Positions 50,801 through 62,638 of a stretch of DNA of 64,000 bases are shown here, in pieces; positions within the stretch are counted from its first letter, which is position 1, and each line of letters starts with the position of its first letter. This DNA is from Hybos culiciformis (Eukaryota > Arthropoda > Insecta > Diptera > Hybotidae), in assembly GCA_964007475.1 (NCBI GenBank), contig OZ023273.1, forward strand, positions 15,699,922 through 15,763,921, given 5' to 3'. The notes under the pieces were generated by a model. That model saw only the letters and a program-made list of their open reading frames with translations. It was not told the DNA's origin and made no database searches. The position numbers and the translations under genes are program-made.

Positions 50801-52007
50801 TCCCTTTTACATCGAATTCGAAAAGATTTCTTTCCTTTAATTTATGTTATAATAATCTTTTCTAAAATAATATATGTCTGTCTTTATCCCATTTCATTTC
50901 TCTAAAATGTCAAAGATATTTTTAATTTACCTAAAAAAACAATCGAAACGATAACAAATTTAAATAATATATATTTTTACATACAAAATGTAAATGACTT
51001 TAATAATTTTATAAAAATTGCAAAATTATCATATAAATGCATATCTAAGTATTTACATGAAAATTATGCGGTATTTTGTCAATATGATAATCCTTAAATT
51101 ACATTTGACATGTTAAATAAGGCTTCAAATTGTTATTTGAATAATCGGATTTTTATATATGACCATATTTTTTTTTTTATATTTTATATAAGTATATACA
51201 AATTTTGCATAAAAAATAACAAAAAAAAAAAAATAAATTTATTTTTATCTTTTTTTTGTTTGGAATTTTTTTGCCTGAACTTTTATATGCATTTTGCATA
51301 AAAAGTGACCAAGTTCCCAATATCTTGTCTTAATATTAAATTTTCAAATTCTTATGAATTTTGTTTTTGTGTATTTATTTAAAAAAAAGAAAAACAAAAA
51401 AAATAATGTAAGCATAAAAAATCAGTCACGCTTTAAAAAATTTAAATTTAAAACATCAGGCAAAAGGAATTCATAAAATCATAATAAAAATTGTTCCCAA
51501 TATGCCAATTTTTATTATAAGGTTTCAATATCACACTTTCAAGCATAAAATTGTAACAAAAATGCATATGATTTTCTTCTTTTTTTTTTTTTTTGGTAAC
51601 ATTTATTACATTTTTTTTTTGTCATAAGTGTAATGTATAAAATTACATTAAAAATAATAATAATAATAAAATTATATCTTATAACGAGAAAACATCAGAT
51701 TGAAACTTTGATGTCTGTTAAATTCACTTTAGTTTATTTAAAAAAAATATTAAAAAAGAAAATAAAAACTCGGACAAAAATATTTGTACGAGGTTTTTCT
51801 TTGTAATTCCAGAATGCAACTCAATTAAACACCATTCGGGATTGATGATTGATAATCTTTTTATTCGGTAAACCTAGTCGATAAGAAGTTTGTAAAACTG
51901 AATTATGATAATATTCATGAGCCGACATATATAATTTGTTTAATGTCGAAATGTGAATTATCATTTTTTCGATCTTAGATTTAAATATACTTAATAATAG
52001 TTATTTT
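44840..52007. other. AT-rich non-coding DNA
   Basis: No gene seen in about 7 kb. The sequence CCGTAC...GTACGG at about 50098-50123 makes a short hairpin. A possible 32-nt microexon at 47384-47415 (plus) is only splice-site-shaped. ORFs here are low-complexity. Confidence 0.6.
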
Positions 52008-52373
52008 CTATACAGCGAAATTATTTAACTTAACCGTAGGGGAAAAAAACATTGTTCTTGTTCTGAACATGAAAATATAATGTGTAAATAATAAACAACC
52101 GATTACTGTAAGATTAAATATAAAGACTATATAGCTCGTGATTCGACAAATGCGTTCTAAATATAATGAAAATTCATTAACATTATAAATTATATTTTCA
52201 AAGTCGAATAAATCCACATAAAAAAAAGTGTATATACTTGCTCCCCAATCATGGAAATTTGAATTATGCTGTTTGTCAGCAAATACAATTGATAAAAATA
52301 ACTGCAGTTTAATTTTTTTTTTTTTTTTTTCAAATTGTATAACTAAAATTAATAATTTTGTTATTAAATTCAA
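52008..52373 (-). other. 121-codon ORF of uncertain status
   Basis: The longest open frame in the window; its first codon is TTG, not ATG. After a poly-Lys run from poly(A) it includes FADKQHNSNFHDWGASIYTF and a hydrophobic stretch (SYIVFIFNLTVIGCLLFTHY) that would span a membrane once. No family is recognised, and no poly(A) signal or splice sites were placed with confidence. Phe, Ile, Asn and Tyr dominate much of it, so AT-driven chance is still plausible. Confidence 0.2.
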
Positions 52374-54171
52374 GTGAAATGCAATTTTCTTTTAATTCAA
52401 TTATAAAATGGAAAAATATTGAAAACAAAGATCATTAATAGGTCTACCAAAATAGTCATGTGAATGATTTTCATGTAAATAAAAATAATAATAAAAAGGA
52501 TTCTCTCTAAATGCGATAATATTTTTGTTTATCATTTTTAAATCTACCATCATCCAAATTTGTTTTTTTTTTTTATAAATGAATTTGTGTTGTGAAAAAT
52601 CATTTAAAGTTTAATAAAGTAAAAATGATTGTTGTGCGTTTTAACAGATGAAAAGTTTTTTTTTTGTTTTTAAGTGATGGTATTAAAAAAAAAAATAAAA
52701 TAATAATGGTTAAATAAAATTTAATAAATTTTTAATAATATTTTTTTGAATTGGAAGCTTTCAGGTTTTCATAAATGAAAGTTGAGCATTATATATGATA
52801 TGGCTTTTGTTATATTATACATATTATATTAATGGTAACAAAAATTTAATATAATTAGATTGTTGCTAAGTTAGCTAGAATTTTACTAATTTTTCGTTTA
52901 CAATTAATATTTAATTTTCATCGAAAATACTGGAACATAGACATGTAAACAAAATTATTATCTAACTATTTTTAACTATTTAAATAAGGCAATTAAATAA
53001 TAAAAATCTAAGCCCTACATCTACAAAAAAAAAAAACGAATTATTAGATAAAATTAAATACTTTTGAATTTCATAAACTATTATTGTAATTATGAAAATA
53101 ACGTTTTGCATTTTTAAAATATTTATATAATATTGTATATACTAAAAAAAAATAATTTTGTAAATTTTTGTTTATTTTTTTCTTATTATTATTATTATTA
53201 AAATCACGTTTTATAATGTTTTGTTATTAAATGTCTCCAACTGAACTCTTTCAGTCAAAACTCACAGGTAAAAAAAAAAAAATAAATAAAAGATCAGAAT
53301 ATTCTATTTTGATCCGTGTGTGGTAATTTGTTTTTTTTTTTTTTTTTTAATTTTGAATAATTATTTTAATAACGATAATAAAAAAATCGCCATAAATCCG
53401 CTTTACAAATTTTTGATATGAAAAAATTTACAGCCATAAATTCAGTTTATATTATTTATAATATTTTTTTTTAATTTATTGAAAAATTTATAGACTTAAA
53501 GTTTAATCAGTTTAAAGGCAATCTAAATAACAAAAATATTTATTAAGTAGAATTCGAATAAGTCGAAGTCGTAGGTCACAAAACTAATTTCACCCAAGAA
53601 TTATTGAGTTGTTAATAGGTTTAATTCGGAAATAGATTGAAAAACAAAATGAGAAATATATTTTCGTGCAAGTCGTAGATTCCTCAAACTTATATAATGT
53701 TCAATAACGTTACAAAAACATATTATTAATATAAAAATATAGACTGGTTTTTGTACCATGTAAAATTTATGAAAACATTTTTCTTCAAACATTTTTTTTT
53801 TTTATTATGTTTCAAAATTTGTTTTTGATTCATTAACAAAATATGAGCATTGAACAGTTGTGTTAAACATTTTTCAAGAAAACTAATAAAAAATAAAAAA
53901 AAATAGAAAAAAAAAATTCGTAATATTATTTTAATGCTGTATTTTTATTTTTATGACAAATTTTTGAAAAAAAAAAATTTTTTTGGTTTTATTATCTACA
54001 GGTTTTTATTGTCAATTTGATTATGTCATAAGATGATCTTTTAGTTATAAAATAAAAATAATCATTATTAGTGTTTAAGAATTGAATAAAGAAATATTTT
54101 TCGATTATTATTATAATATGGTATTAAATTAAGTTAATATCCCTTTTAATAATTTCCATAGATTATTTATG
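52374..54171. other. AT-rich non-coding DNA, no gene seen
   Basis: Background sequence with long T and A runs and an ATT cluster near 53185. Confidence 0.65.
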
Positions 54172-54238
54172 TTTGTTGCATATTACTTATTTACTCAAAA
54201 ATGATAAATCTATCTATTTAGTCTATATTTAGTATACT
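54172..54238. repeat. Direct repeat copy 1 (~65 bp)
   Basis: Begins TTTGTTGCATAT, contains TTTACTCAAAAATGATAA and CTATCTAT, and ends in an AGT..ACT word. It is matched by copy 2 at 54340..54401 with small gaps and substitutions. Confidence 0.7.
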
Positions 54239-54250
54239 ATACCTTTTCCA

Positions 54251-54330
54251 AGTGTAATTCAGAAAGTATCAATTATAATTCAGATTAGTAAATTATAATT
54301 CAGATTAGTAAGTTTTAATTCAGAAAGTAT
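54251..54330. repeat. Four tandem 20-bp units
   Basis: Units 2 and 3 are identical (aattataattcagattagta, 54271..54290 and 54291..54310). Units 1 and 4 share the core TAATTCAGAAAGTAT and differ from the inner pair at several positions. The order is therefore outer-inner-inner-outer. The array sits between the two 65-bp direct repeats. Confidence 0.8.
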
Positions 54331-54339
54331 TAATTGTTA

Positions 54340-54401
54340 TTTGTTGCATATCTGATTTACTCAAAAATGATAATCTATCTATACAGTCTATTAAGTGTAC
54401 T
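54340..54401. repeat. Direct repeat copy 2 (~62 bp)
   Basis: Second copy of the 54172 repeat in the same orientation, about 168 bp downstream, sharing ATTTACTCAAAAATGATAA. It differs by short indels. Confidence 0.7.
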
Positions 54402-54856
54402 AGTAGTTGAGTTTTCTTTTAAAGCTTTATACAAACATTTGTGTTAAATTCTCGTTAAAAAGACGCAATATAACGAGATGAAAAAATTTGTTGGAATGCG
54501 ATTAAATACAAGTCTATTTTGGTAACATTATTAAGTATCAGAAAATATGAACTTATTACAATTGTATTTTTAAAAAATTTAGAATAAAAAAAAAATTATT
54601 ATACACCAAATATCTTTCTTTAAAGTCATAAAATTAATATTCGCTATTGGAAAAATTTGAGACCAACGAAATATATATAATAAAAAAAAAACTATCCCAA
54701 AAATATTATTCTTCTAAGAACTGGGTTGAAAATATAAGAATTTTCAATATTATTTAATTTTTATTTTAAGTTTATTTTTTTTTTTATTCGTAAATTAATA
54801 TGTTGTTGTGATGAAACTATAAAAATAATTTGATTGCAAAACTTAAAATGCATTAA

Positions 54857-54890
<34 letters not shown>

Positions 54891-56027
54891 TTAGCAAAAT
54901 AAAAATTCTCAATGGGGTGCAAGTCGCCAGACAAGACTAAAGTAAAAAAAAAAAAGTTAATATCATTAAAAAAAAAAAAGAAGGAATTTAAATGCAAATT
55001 AAAATAATATTAATAAAATTGAAATTTTATAAAATTACAAACGTGATTAAACTACATAAATTTTCATATAAATATAAAATTCAGATTGATAAAATGAAAT
55101 TATGGTAACAAAGATTAGTACCCAAAAAAAATCCCAAACGAATTATTATTTTTTTTATTATTATTTATAATTTTTTTTTTTTGTATTCTCCACAAGCGTG
55201 GGAATTAAAGTAACAAATGTAAGCCCATTGGCAAATTAAATATTTTTAATAAGTTTTTGGTTTTTTTTTTTAATATTTTTGTTTTTTTTTTTTTTGTGGG
55301 AATTATTATCCGCATATTTTCGAATATATATATAGTGTTTGACATTAAATGCAGGTTCTCAAAAATCTGTAATTATGATTTTCCAAAATCATAAAATATT
55401 ATATGTATAGTACAATACAAAAAAGTATTGTTAATTTGTTTTATCGACGATAGTAATATACGAAAACTCATATTAGATGCTATATTAGATGCTATTAGAT
55501 CCTATAGCAGGTGCCATACTTTTTTTAATAGTGTAATGCTCGAATTCATCGAAGAAAACATGAAATAGAATAAAAAATTTGCATCCATTATGTAAATTAG
55601 TAAATATTTTTACAAAATCGAATAATTATAAAAAAAAAATATGTAATAATAATAATAACTAGGTCAATTTCAAATAAAAAATAAAAAAATTTAAATTTTT
55701 CACATTATTTATTTTTCAATATACATACTTAGTAACGCTAAAATTTTACAATTTTTAACAATTTTAAATAAGCATATATTTTTTTTTTATATTAAATTAA
55801 GTAAATAAAATCATAAAATTAACACATTATTCACGTAATCTATTTACTGATTATATCATCATCAAAATAGATTATCCTTCATTTTATATTCGTTTTCTTT
55901 TAAAAAAACAGATAAATATTCAATTGTAAATGTATTTTTATATATCTATAGATTTTTATAATAAATGTTAGTATATTTCTATCTATTACACGAACTTCAA
56001 TCTATTTAGTATTTTATGTCTCTTTAT

Positions 56028-56029
<2 letters not shown>
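54402..56029. other. AT-rich non-coding DNA with ATT microsatellite
   Basis: No gene seen. A (TTA) run at 54865..54890 is followed by TTTTAG and an ATG that reads MGCKSPDKTK; this was judged a coincidence (see rejected items). The words TTAGATGCTAT/TAGATGCTA repeat near 55474-55500. Confidence 0.6.
54865..54890. repeat. (TTA)8 microsatellite
   Basis: Uninterrupted TTA units over 26 bp after a T run. Confidence 0.9.

Positions 56030-56100
<71 letters not shown>
56030..56100. repeat. (AAT)23-24 microsatellite
   Basis: The longest trinucleotide tract in the window: 71 bp of perfect AAT. It explains the poly-Ile and poly-Tyr ORFs on the two strands here. Confidence 0.98.
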
Positions 56101-56104
<4 letters not shown>

Positions 56105-56589
56105 AATTATTATTCTTCAAATACCAGTGAGAGGAAAAATCAATTTTTTTTTTATTTTCAGAAATCTCCACAGGATAATATTCAATTTTGTTATCCATGA
56201 AAAAAAAAGAATTTATTTTTTGCATCCCTTTTTCAATGTAAATGAATAGAATTTCATCAAAATGCAGACAAAAAAAAAAAAATCAAACTAAAATCCTGGC
56301 GCGTTTTATTAAAGTCAATAAGGGTAATACCTCTTAATAGATAGATGAAAATGTGTACTACACGATCCTTAGTATTTTTTTTTATTTTGGTATTTTATTT
56401 TTTCTCAAACGATTGAATATTCAAGTTTTGTGATCTGAATGAATAAACACCTTCTTTTTTTTCTTTTTTTTTAACTATGTGGTGGTTGTAGGTTTTTTTT
56501 CAAGCCAAATTTCATATTTTTGGTTTACTTGCAATTTTCATAGAATTAAAGTTAGGTATATATTCCCCTGAGTGAAAATAATAATTTCT

Positions 56590-56638
56590 TTATTATTGTA
56601 TTATTATTATTGTTATTATTATTATTATTATTTTTATT
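56590..56638. repeat. Imperfect (TTA)n tract
   Basis: TTA units interrupted by TTG over about 50 bp. Confidence 0.85.
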
Positions 56639-56953
56639 ATGAATTGTAATAAGTAAAAGCAAAATTTTTCAATAATTAAAGTCTAAATAATTAAAACTCC
56701 TAAAATTATAAATATGTGCCTATAAATCGGATGCTATTTTTACATAATGATGTTTTCCAAATTAGAAATTATTGAACCTCGACTATATTTTGATATATTT
56801 TAAAAAAGAGTTTTTAAATTTCAGTTTTCAATATAAATATTTCAGCACAATATTTGGGGCTAAATTTGAACGCGGCTACAATAATATGTAAATAGGTATA
56901 ACATTCATCATTATCCTAAAGACAAAAGAATTTTTGATAAACTATAAGAACTG

Positions 56954-57082
56954 TCACGATGGCATGATCCCAAGGCAAGCTTCCAAACTATAGCTATTGA
57001 AAATTTTAAGACTACCAGAAAAATTTTTAAATACGACCATAAGATTTTTACTATATCTTCCGCTGGCAATGATATCTTTATA
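56954..57082 (-). other. 42-codon stop-free patch
   Basis: Minus-strand frame from after TAA to TGA at 56956-56954. It reads YKDIIASGRYSKNLMVVFKN, then FSGSLKIFNSYSLEACLGIM, in a patch less AT-rich than its surroundings. No family or splice sites are recognised, and the length is expected by chance. Confidence 0.12.
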
Positions 57083-57965
57083 TTAACAAATTACTATTAT
57101 TATAAATTTTACAAGAAATAAAATACATGAAAATATTTAGTCTATTTTGTCATTAAAATTCTATTCAGAACTTTTGAAGGATAACATTGTTTTTTTTTTA
57201 TTTTACCCTTAAACAAGACGATTACAACATGATAAACAATTTTACCACAATTTTGAACTTTTTTATTTTTATATTAAATTATGATTTGTAAGTACAAAAT
57301 AACTATTTAACTTTCTTAAATAGTTAATAAAAAATTTATTGAATTTAAAATATGAAAAAAAAAGAAAGAAAAGGGATTTTTGGTTCAAAATAAAAAATCA
57401 CACAATTTAAGTTAATAAAAATTATCTTTGAAAGAAAAAAATATAGCAAATTTTTTTTTTCCATATACGAAAATTATATAACTTTTTTTTTAAATAAGGA
57501 TTGGAGTACGTTAACAAAAAAATAACATAATAAATTTATAAATTTATTAACAGGTACGCCCCAATAATGAAAAAAAATTGCAGGTTAATCCATATTTTAT
57601 CATCAATTTTGTATTTTCTGAGAAAATTCTTTAATTTTTCTGTTTTTTTTCCTTTTTTTTTCATTCATTTTATAAATAAAAGATTAACCTGTCTATTTTG
57701 TTGCAAAAAAAAAACCTGGCTATAATGTATTATTTAAAAAGTTAACGTTCTTACAAATTTCTATGATTATATTTATATTTTTTTTGCTATAGTTCTGTCA
57801 AAACATCAAATTACATATTAGATTTGAAGTGCTCAGGTTTATGTGAGCAAATTTTTAGTTAGTAGCTTTTAATAAGATATTATAATTTCCCTACTTAAGA
57901 TATTAACTTACTAATTTTTTACATTTCAAGTATAAATATAGGTACCATGCATACAAACGATTCTT

Positions 57966-58011
57966 CTATGTAGAAACTGTACAAATCACTATGTAAAAAC
58001 TGTACAAACCA
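57966..58011. repeat. 23-bp tandem duplication
   Basis: Unit 1 is 57966..57988 and unit 2 is 57989..58011. They share CTATGTA(G/A)AAACTGTACAAA and differ at two positions. A partial third start (CTGTATAAC) follows. Confidence 0.85.
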
Positions 58012-60183
58012 CTGTATAACACGGAAATCATACTAATGTTATACAAATTTTGAGAACATCACCAGTATCAACTAATGCAGTTGTATAACAAGGCCGAGAA
58101 CATTTTTCAAGAACGTTAATACATCAAGTCTGACTACTAAAAAATATTGGTTTTATTTTTTATACGATTTTGTTACTTTTTTTCACATTTGACGTTAGTT
58201 TTACAGAAAAGGGCCAACAATTAATACTAAAATCAAGACCATTTTCAAAACAAATTTTACGAAGTTTCTAATTTGTAACACAAATATACATATTAAAACT
58301 GAATATTATAGATAAAGTTTAATATAAATAAAATAAAAACAAAATCATTAATTGTTCTTTAAATTAAGTTAAAATAAAATTGAGTTTATTGATTGCAAAC
58401 CGAAACTTATCATATTTTCTTCTTTTATATTAATATTTCAATTTTTTCTTTTCGAAACTCTTGTTATTATAAGAAGTTTTGTTTTGAAACAAAATAAAAT
58501 GAATATATATATGCATATAAATACATTTATGAATACATATATATAAACTCATATATCTATATATATATATAAAAGAAATGAAAACCCATTAATGTAATAA
58601 ATTTATAAATAATTCATGTAACTAAAACACGAAAAAACAATTTTGTACCTTCCATAATTTCTTATTTTAGAAATTGATTCAGTTTCTAATTTTTTTTTTT
58701 TTTTCTCTTCAAAATTATTATTTTTATATACACTTTTTTTTTTTTTTTTTGGCTAAAAGTTTATGTTTTCGCCCTTTTTGATGCCAACATAAGTTCCTTT
58801 ACTTTTCTTGAATCTCTAAGGCATTGGAAAATTATGTATTTAGAATTTCATTTCAGTTTTTGAAGAAAAAAAAAATATTTATTTTTTTTTTCGATTATTT
58901 GGAAAAAAATAAACGTAAAAGAGGGTTGAAAAAACATAACTTAATGTTAAAGTGAAAATTATTAAAAAAAAAAAGTATCTATCAGATATTTTACACAATA
59001 AATATTGAAGTTTTCTTTTATATACATATATTTTTTTTTTAATTTGAGATCTTTTAGTTATTAATACTTAGTAAAAAGTAATAATAATCATAATTTAGAG
59101 AAATAAAAAATTTGAAAATCATTTTTCTAGGGAGTTGAGATTTTTATTTAGGAAAAAAGTTTCTTAGACTAATAGATTTGTTAATCCGTCAGTTTTTTGC
59201 ACAAAGGAGTTGAGTAGATTGTTCGTAAACCATACTTCGAAAACTACATTTTAGAAATTTAATAATTAATAGATACTTTCGTATACCTATAAAGAAGTCT
59301 TTTACATGCTTAAGCATTCCTATTAGCACAAATCGCAGTAATTAAAGAAATTTCACCATTTAACAAATATTAGGTCATAGAAAAATCTAATGTGTAAATA
59401 GTGTAGAACAAATGTTATATGTAAACCATCTTTACATTATTACATAACAAATAAAAAAAAAACTTCAAAAGAACAAAGTGTAAAGTCTTAATTGATCAAA
59501 AAAAAAAAAAAATTAAATGTTTTTGATAAATTAAAAATTTTAAAAGTATTTTTTTAAACTTTTGAAATAATCAAGTTGGTGTCAAAAATGATTTTTCAAA
59601 GCAAAATAAAATATTTTCTTTCAAAAATAAAAAATTCCTAAACTATAATTAAATATTTTCATAAATGTTTGTTATTCCCGAATAATAAATTTCCCTGGAA
59701 ACAATTATTTTCTTAATCGAGAACACAATTCTATTTCGTTCTATTCTTTAGTTTTGTTTCAATTAAGAAGAGTTTGATTTTTTAGAAAAGAAAAGGCCAT
59801 GAAACACAAATTTTTATTGCATTATTTATAAAAAGAAATTTTTTCCTCCGTCTGACTTACTCGAACTTTAAAAAACTTTTGTGTATCAGATTTTAATTTT
59901 AGATTTTGATTTAATCATTTTCACGATTGAACATACAAAACTAACAAAAATGTATTTTAATACATCCATCAGTATAGATTTTTGGTTTGCGGTCGAAATT
60001 GGAAATCCATTAACACAAAAATTTAGTATTATGAACATTCTATCTCGTGAATTTAAATCTTAGACATAACACAATTTAACAAAAATTTCTTCTATAGAGT
60101 CCAGAAGAAGAATGCATTTTTAATTAAAAAATTTTTCTAAATAAAAAAAAATAAAATTGAATAAATTTCAAAAGTTTTTAATT

Positions 60184-60204
60184 AATAATAATAATAATAA
60201 TAAT
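60184..60204. repeat. (AAT)7 microsatellite
   Basis: Seven perfect AAT units. Confidence 0.9.
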
Positions 60205-60770
60205 GCAACTTTTTTCTCTCTTTTTATATAATATTATTTGAATAATAATTATAAATTCTAAAAAAAAAAAAAGTTTGAAAATATACATATTATATTGATA
60301 TTGTGATGTGTTTTATAAATTGAATTATTTAACTTTTACCATTATAATGTTATTTTAATATCGCTTACCTTTTCTTTAAATAATTTTAAAAATACTTTTC
60401 TAATATATACAAGAATTTATGAATATTATTAAATGTTTTGGTATAGAAAAGCGCGCATTGCTGAAACATAAAAGATGTGTAATAATAAATATAGATAGAA
60501 TTAATTAAACAGTCTGTTAATCAGAAATTAGTATGCGTACGCTATTATCATTATCAAAAATTTAACAATACTATAGAATTTTGAGTCGATTTGATTGCAT
60601 GTTAAATATAACATGATTATTGGAACTATAAGTAAAAGATTTATATAAAGTCAAACAAATATTTTGATTTGTCATCTGCATTAATACATATTTCATAATA
60701 AACTAATTCAATTATTATACTTATTTTTTTCGTATTCTTCTTCTAAAAATCAGAAAGACAAATTATTTAT

Positions 60771-60790
60771 TTATTATTATTATTATTATT
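60771..60790. repeat. (TTA)6-7 microsatellite
   Basis: Uninterrupted TTA units over 20 bp, followed by a T run. Confidence 0.85.
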
Positions 60791-60969
60791 TTTTTGAAAT
60801 TGTAAATTATTATTCAAAAGAAATAATAATTTATTAATTTCCTTAATAAATTAAATAGAAAACCTCACCATCAATCATTTTCTAATGATCATTAATAAAA
60901 ATCTAAATATTTCAACAAAAATCAGCTGATTCTCTAAATTTATATATTTTTAGTAAAAAATATATCCAC

Positions 60970-60977
60970 TGACGTCA
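60970..60977. promoter_or_regulatory. Full CRE palindrome TGACGTCA
   Basis: The canonical 8-bp cAMP response element bound by CREB/ATF-type bZIP factors, followed by CAAATATATAA. Four of 8 bases are G or C in DNA of very low G+C. A single site without context is only suggestive. Confidence 0.3.
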
Positions 60978-61104
60978 CAAATATATAATTTTTTTCTACA
61001 TAATATACATACATAGATGAATATAAAAAAAAAATTTTATTATATTTTGTGTATTACTATTAAACTAAAAATAAAAATATATATAATACAAGCAGCAGAA
61101 TAAC

Positions 61105-61127
61105 AATAATAATAATAATAATAATAA
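61105..61127. repeat. (AAT)7-8 microsatellite
   Basis: Uninterrupted AAT units over 23 bp. Confidence 0.9.
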
Positions 61128-62623
61128 AAAAAAAGATAATTGACATAAATTTAACTTGACATTTTCAAAACAAATAATCTTTTCGTTGTGTGATGATGGC
61201 CCATAAATGATTTTTATGTTATAGTTTCTTCTTTTTTTTTTTTTTTATACATATTTATGAAAATTTATAAACTTTTATGTTGCTGAAAAGTTTATTGAAC
61301 TTGAATATCTACAAAAATATATTTTTATGATTTTTTGATTTTTGTAAATGAAAAAAAAAAAAATCCATATTCATAATTTAAAAAAAAAATTCATTCACCC
61401 GTTTCAATTTCTATGTAAACATATCGAATATATAACAATCAGATAGTAAAATGTTCAATATTTTGAACAAAATAATAATAAATTTTTTTTTTCTTGATTT
61501 TTTGAAATTCAAATAAACAATCTGGCATTTTTAAATGGTTTTTTAATTTATTTTCTTTTTTTATTTGTTATTATTATTATTAATTTTTTTTAATTTTCAA
61601 TAAATCAATTTCGTTATTTTTTTTTTTTGGGATTAACATCAACAAATTATCCATATTAAGTGACGAAAGAAATAATAAAAAAAAAATATAAAATTATTAA
61701 TTAAAATGAAATTATTCTTGTATGGAAGAGTTCTGTAATTGATTAAAACTGGATTTTATATTACCTGTACTTATATTATAATGATAAAATATTCAACATG
61801 ATAATATTTTCTTGTATCATTACAGAGAACTGCATTTTTATTTTCCTTTATTTAGTTTTAACCTCCTAACTATAATGCCTTTTCTTCAATTTACTATTTT
61901 ACTTTTGAATTAATTATATTCCATTGCTATATTTCTTCTACTGTTACTAAAATTATATAACATAACCTACATTTTATGTAAACGACCGAAATACTTAGGT
62001 ATATTTAAAAATAAATTAAAGATTCGACACTACGCTCTGTGGTCCTATTAAAAACAAAAGAAGAAATTGATTCAACAAAAAAGAAAACTTTACTACTTTA
62101 AATAAAGCTCATCGAAAGAGAGATCGTACTTCCACCAAGTATAAATATCCATACTCCTACTAGTACTATTATAAATCTATTTTTAAACAAAAAAAAATAA
62201 ACACAATTTTCCAACAATCCTATTTTTAAAAATTAGAAAATATAACATTGTTTACCCTTTATCTTTACTGCTGACCCATATTTAGCACTAAATAAAATAT
62301 CAAGACAGAAAAAAAATATAAAATTAACGTAATATATCATTTAGAGACGACCTTGAAAATAATAAACAAAAAAATTTTTTATATATATAACAATAAATTT
62401 TCAAAAACTATAGATACGAAAAAGTGGAGAATATTTAACTCCGTTATTTATGCTCATATTTTTTCTCTACAATTTTTTTTTTATTTTTTTTTTATATTAA
62501 AGTGAATTTTTACCCTGTGTGAATCCCCAGTAAATGAAAAAAAAAAAGTAATTTATATTTTCATACATTTTATAAAAGCAAAGTCATAGCCCCCATTAAT
62601 TTTAAACCAGCCGCCGACTTGTT

Positions 62624-62638
62624 TGACAGTTCTGACAG
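62624..62638 (+). promoter_or_regulatory. Paired TGACAG words (TALE homeodomain type)
   Basis: TGACAG occurs twice in the same direction with three bases between (TGACAGTTCTGACAG), within a small GC-richer patch. TGACAG is the core bound by Hth/Meis and TGIF-type TALE homeodomain proteins. Function is not shown. Confidence 0.25.

Noticed and set aside
54908..54940. ATG reading MGCKSPDKTK after a TTTTAG acceptor, like an acylated N-terminus
   Set aside because: Proline at position 6 does not fit the myristoylation consensus, the following donor is weak (GTAAAA), and the acceptor tract is a microsatellite.
56016..56249. ORFs with long Ile and Tyr runs on both strands
   Set aside because: They are translations of the (AAT)n microsatellite.
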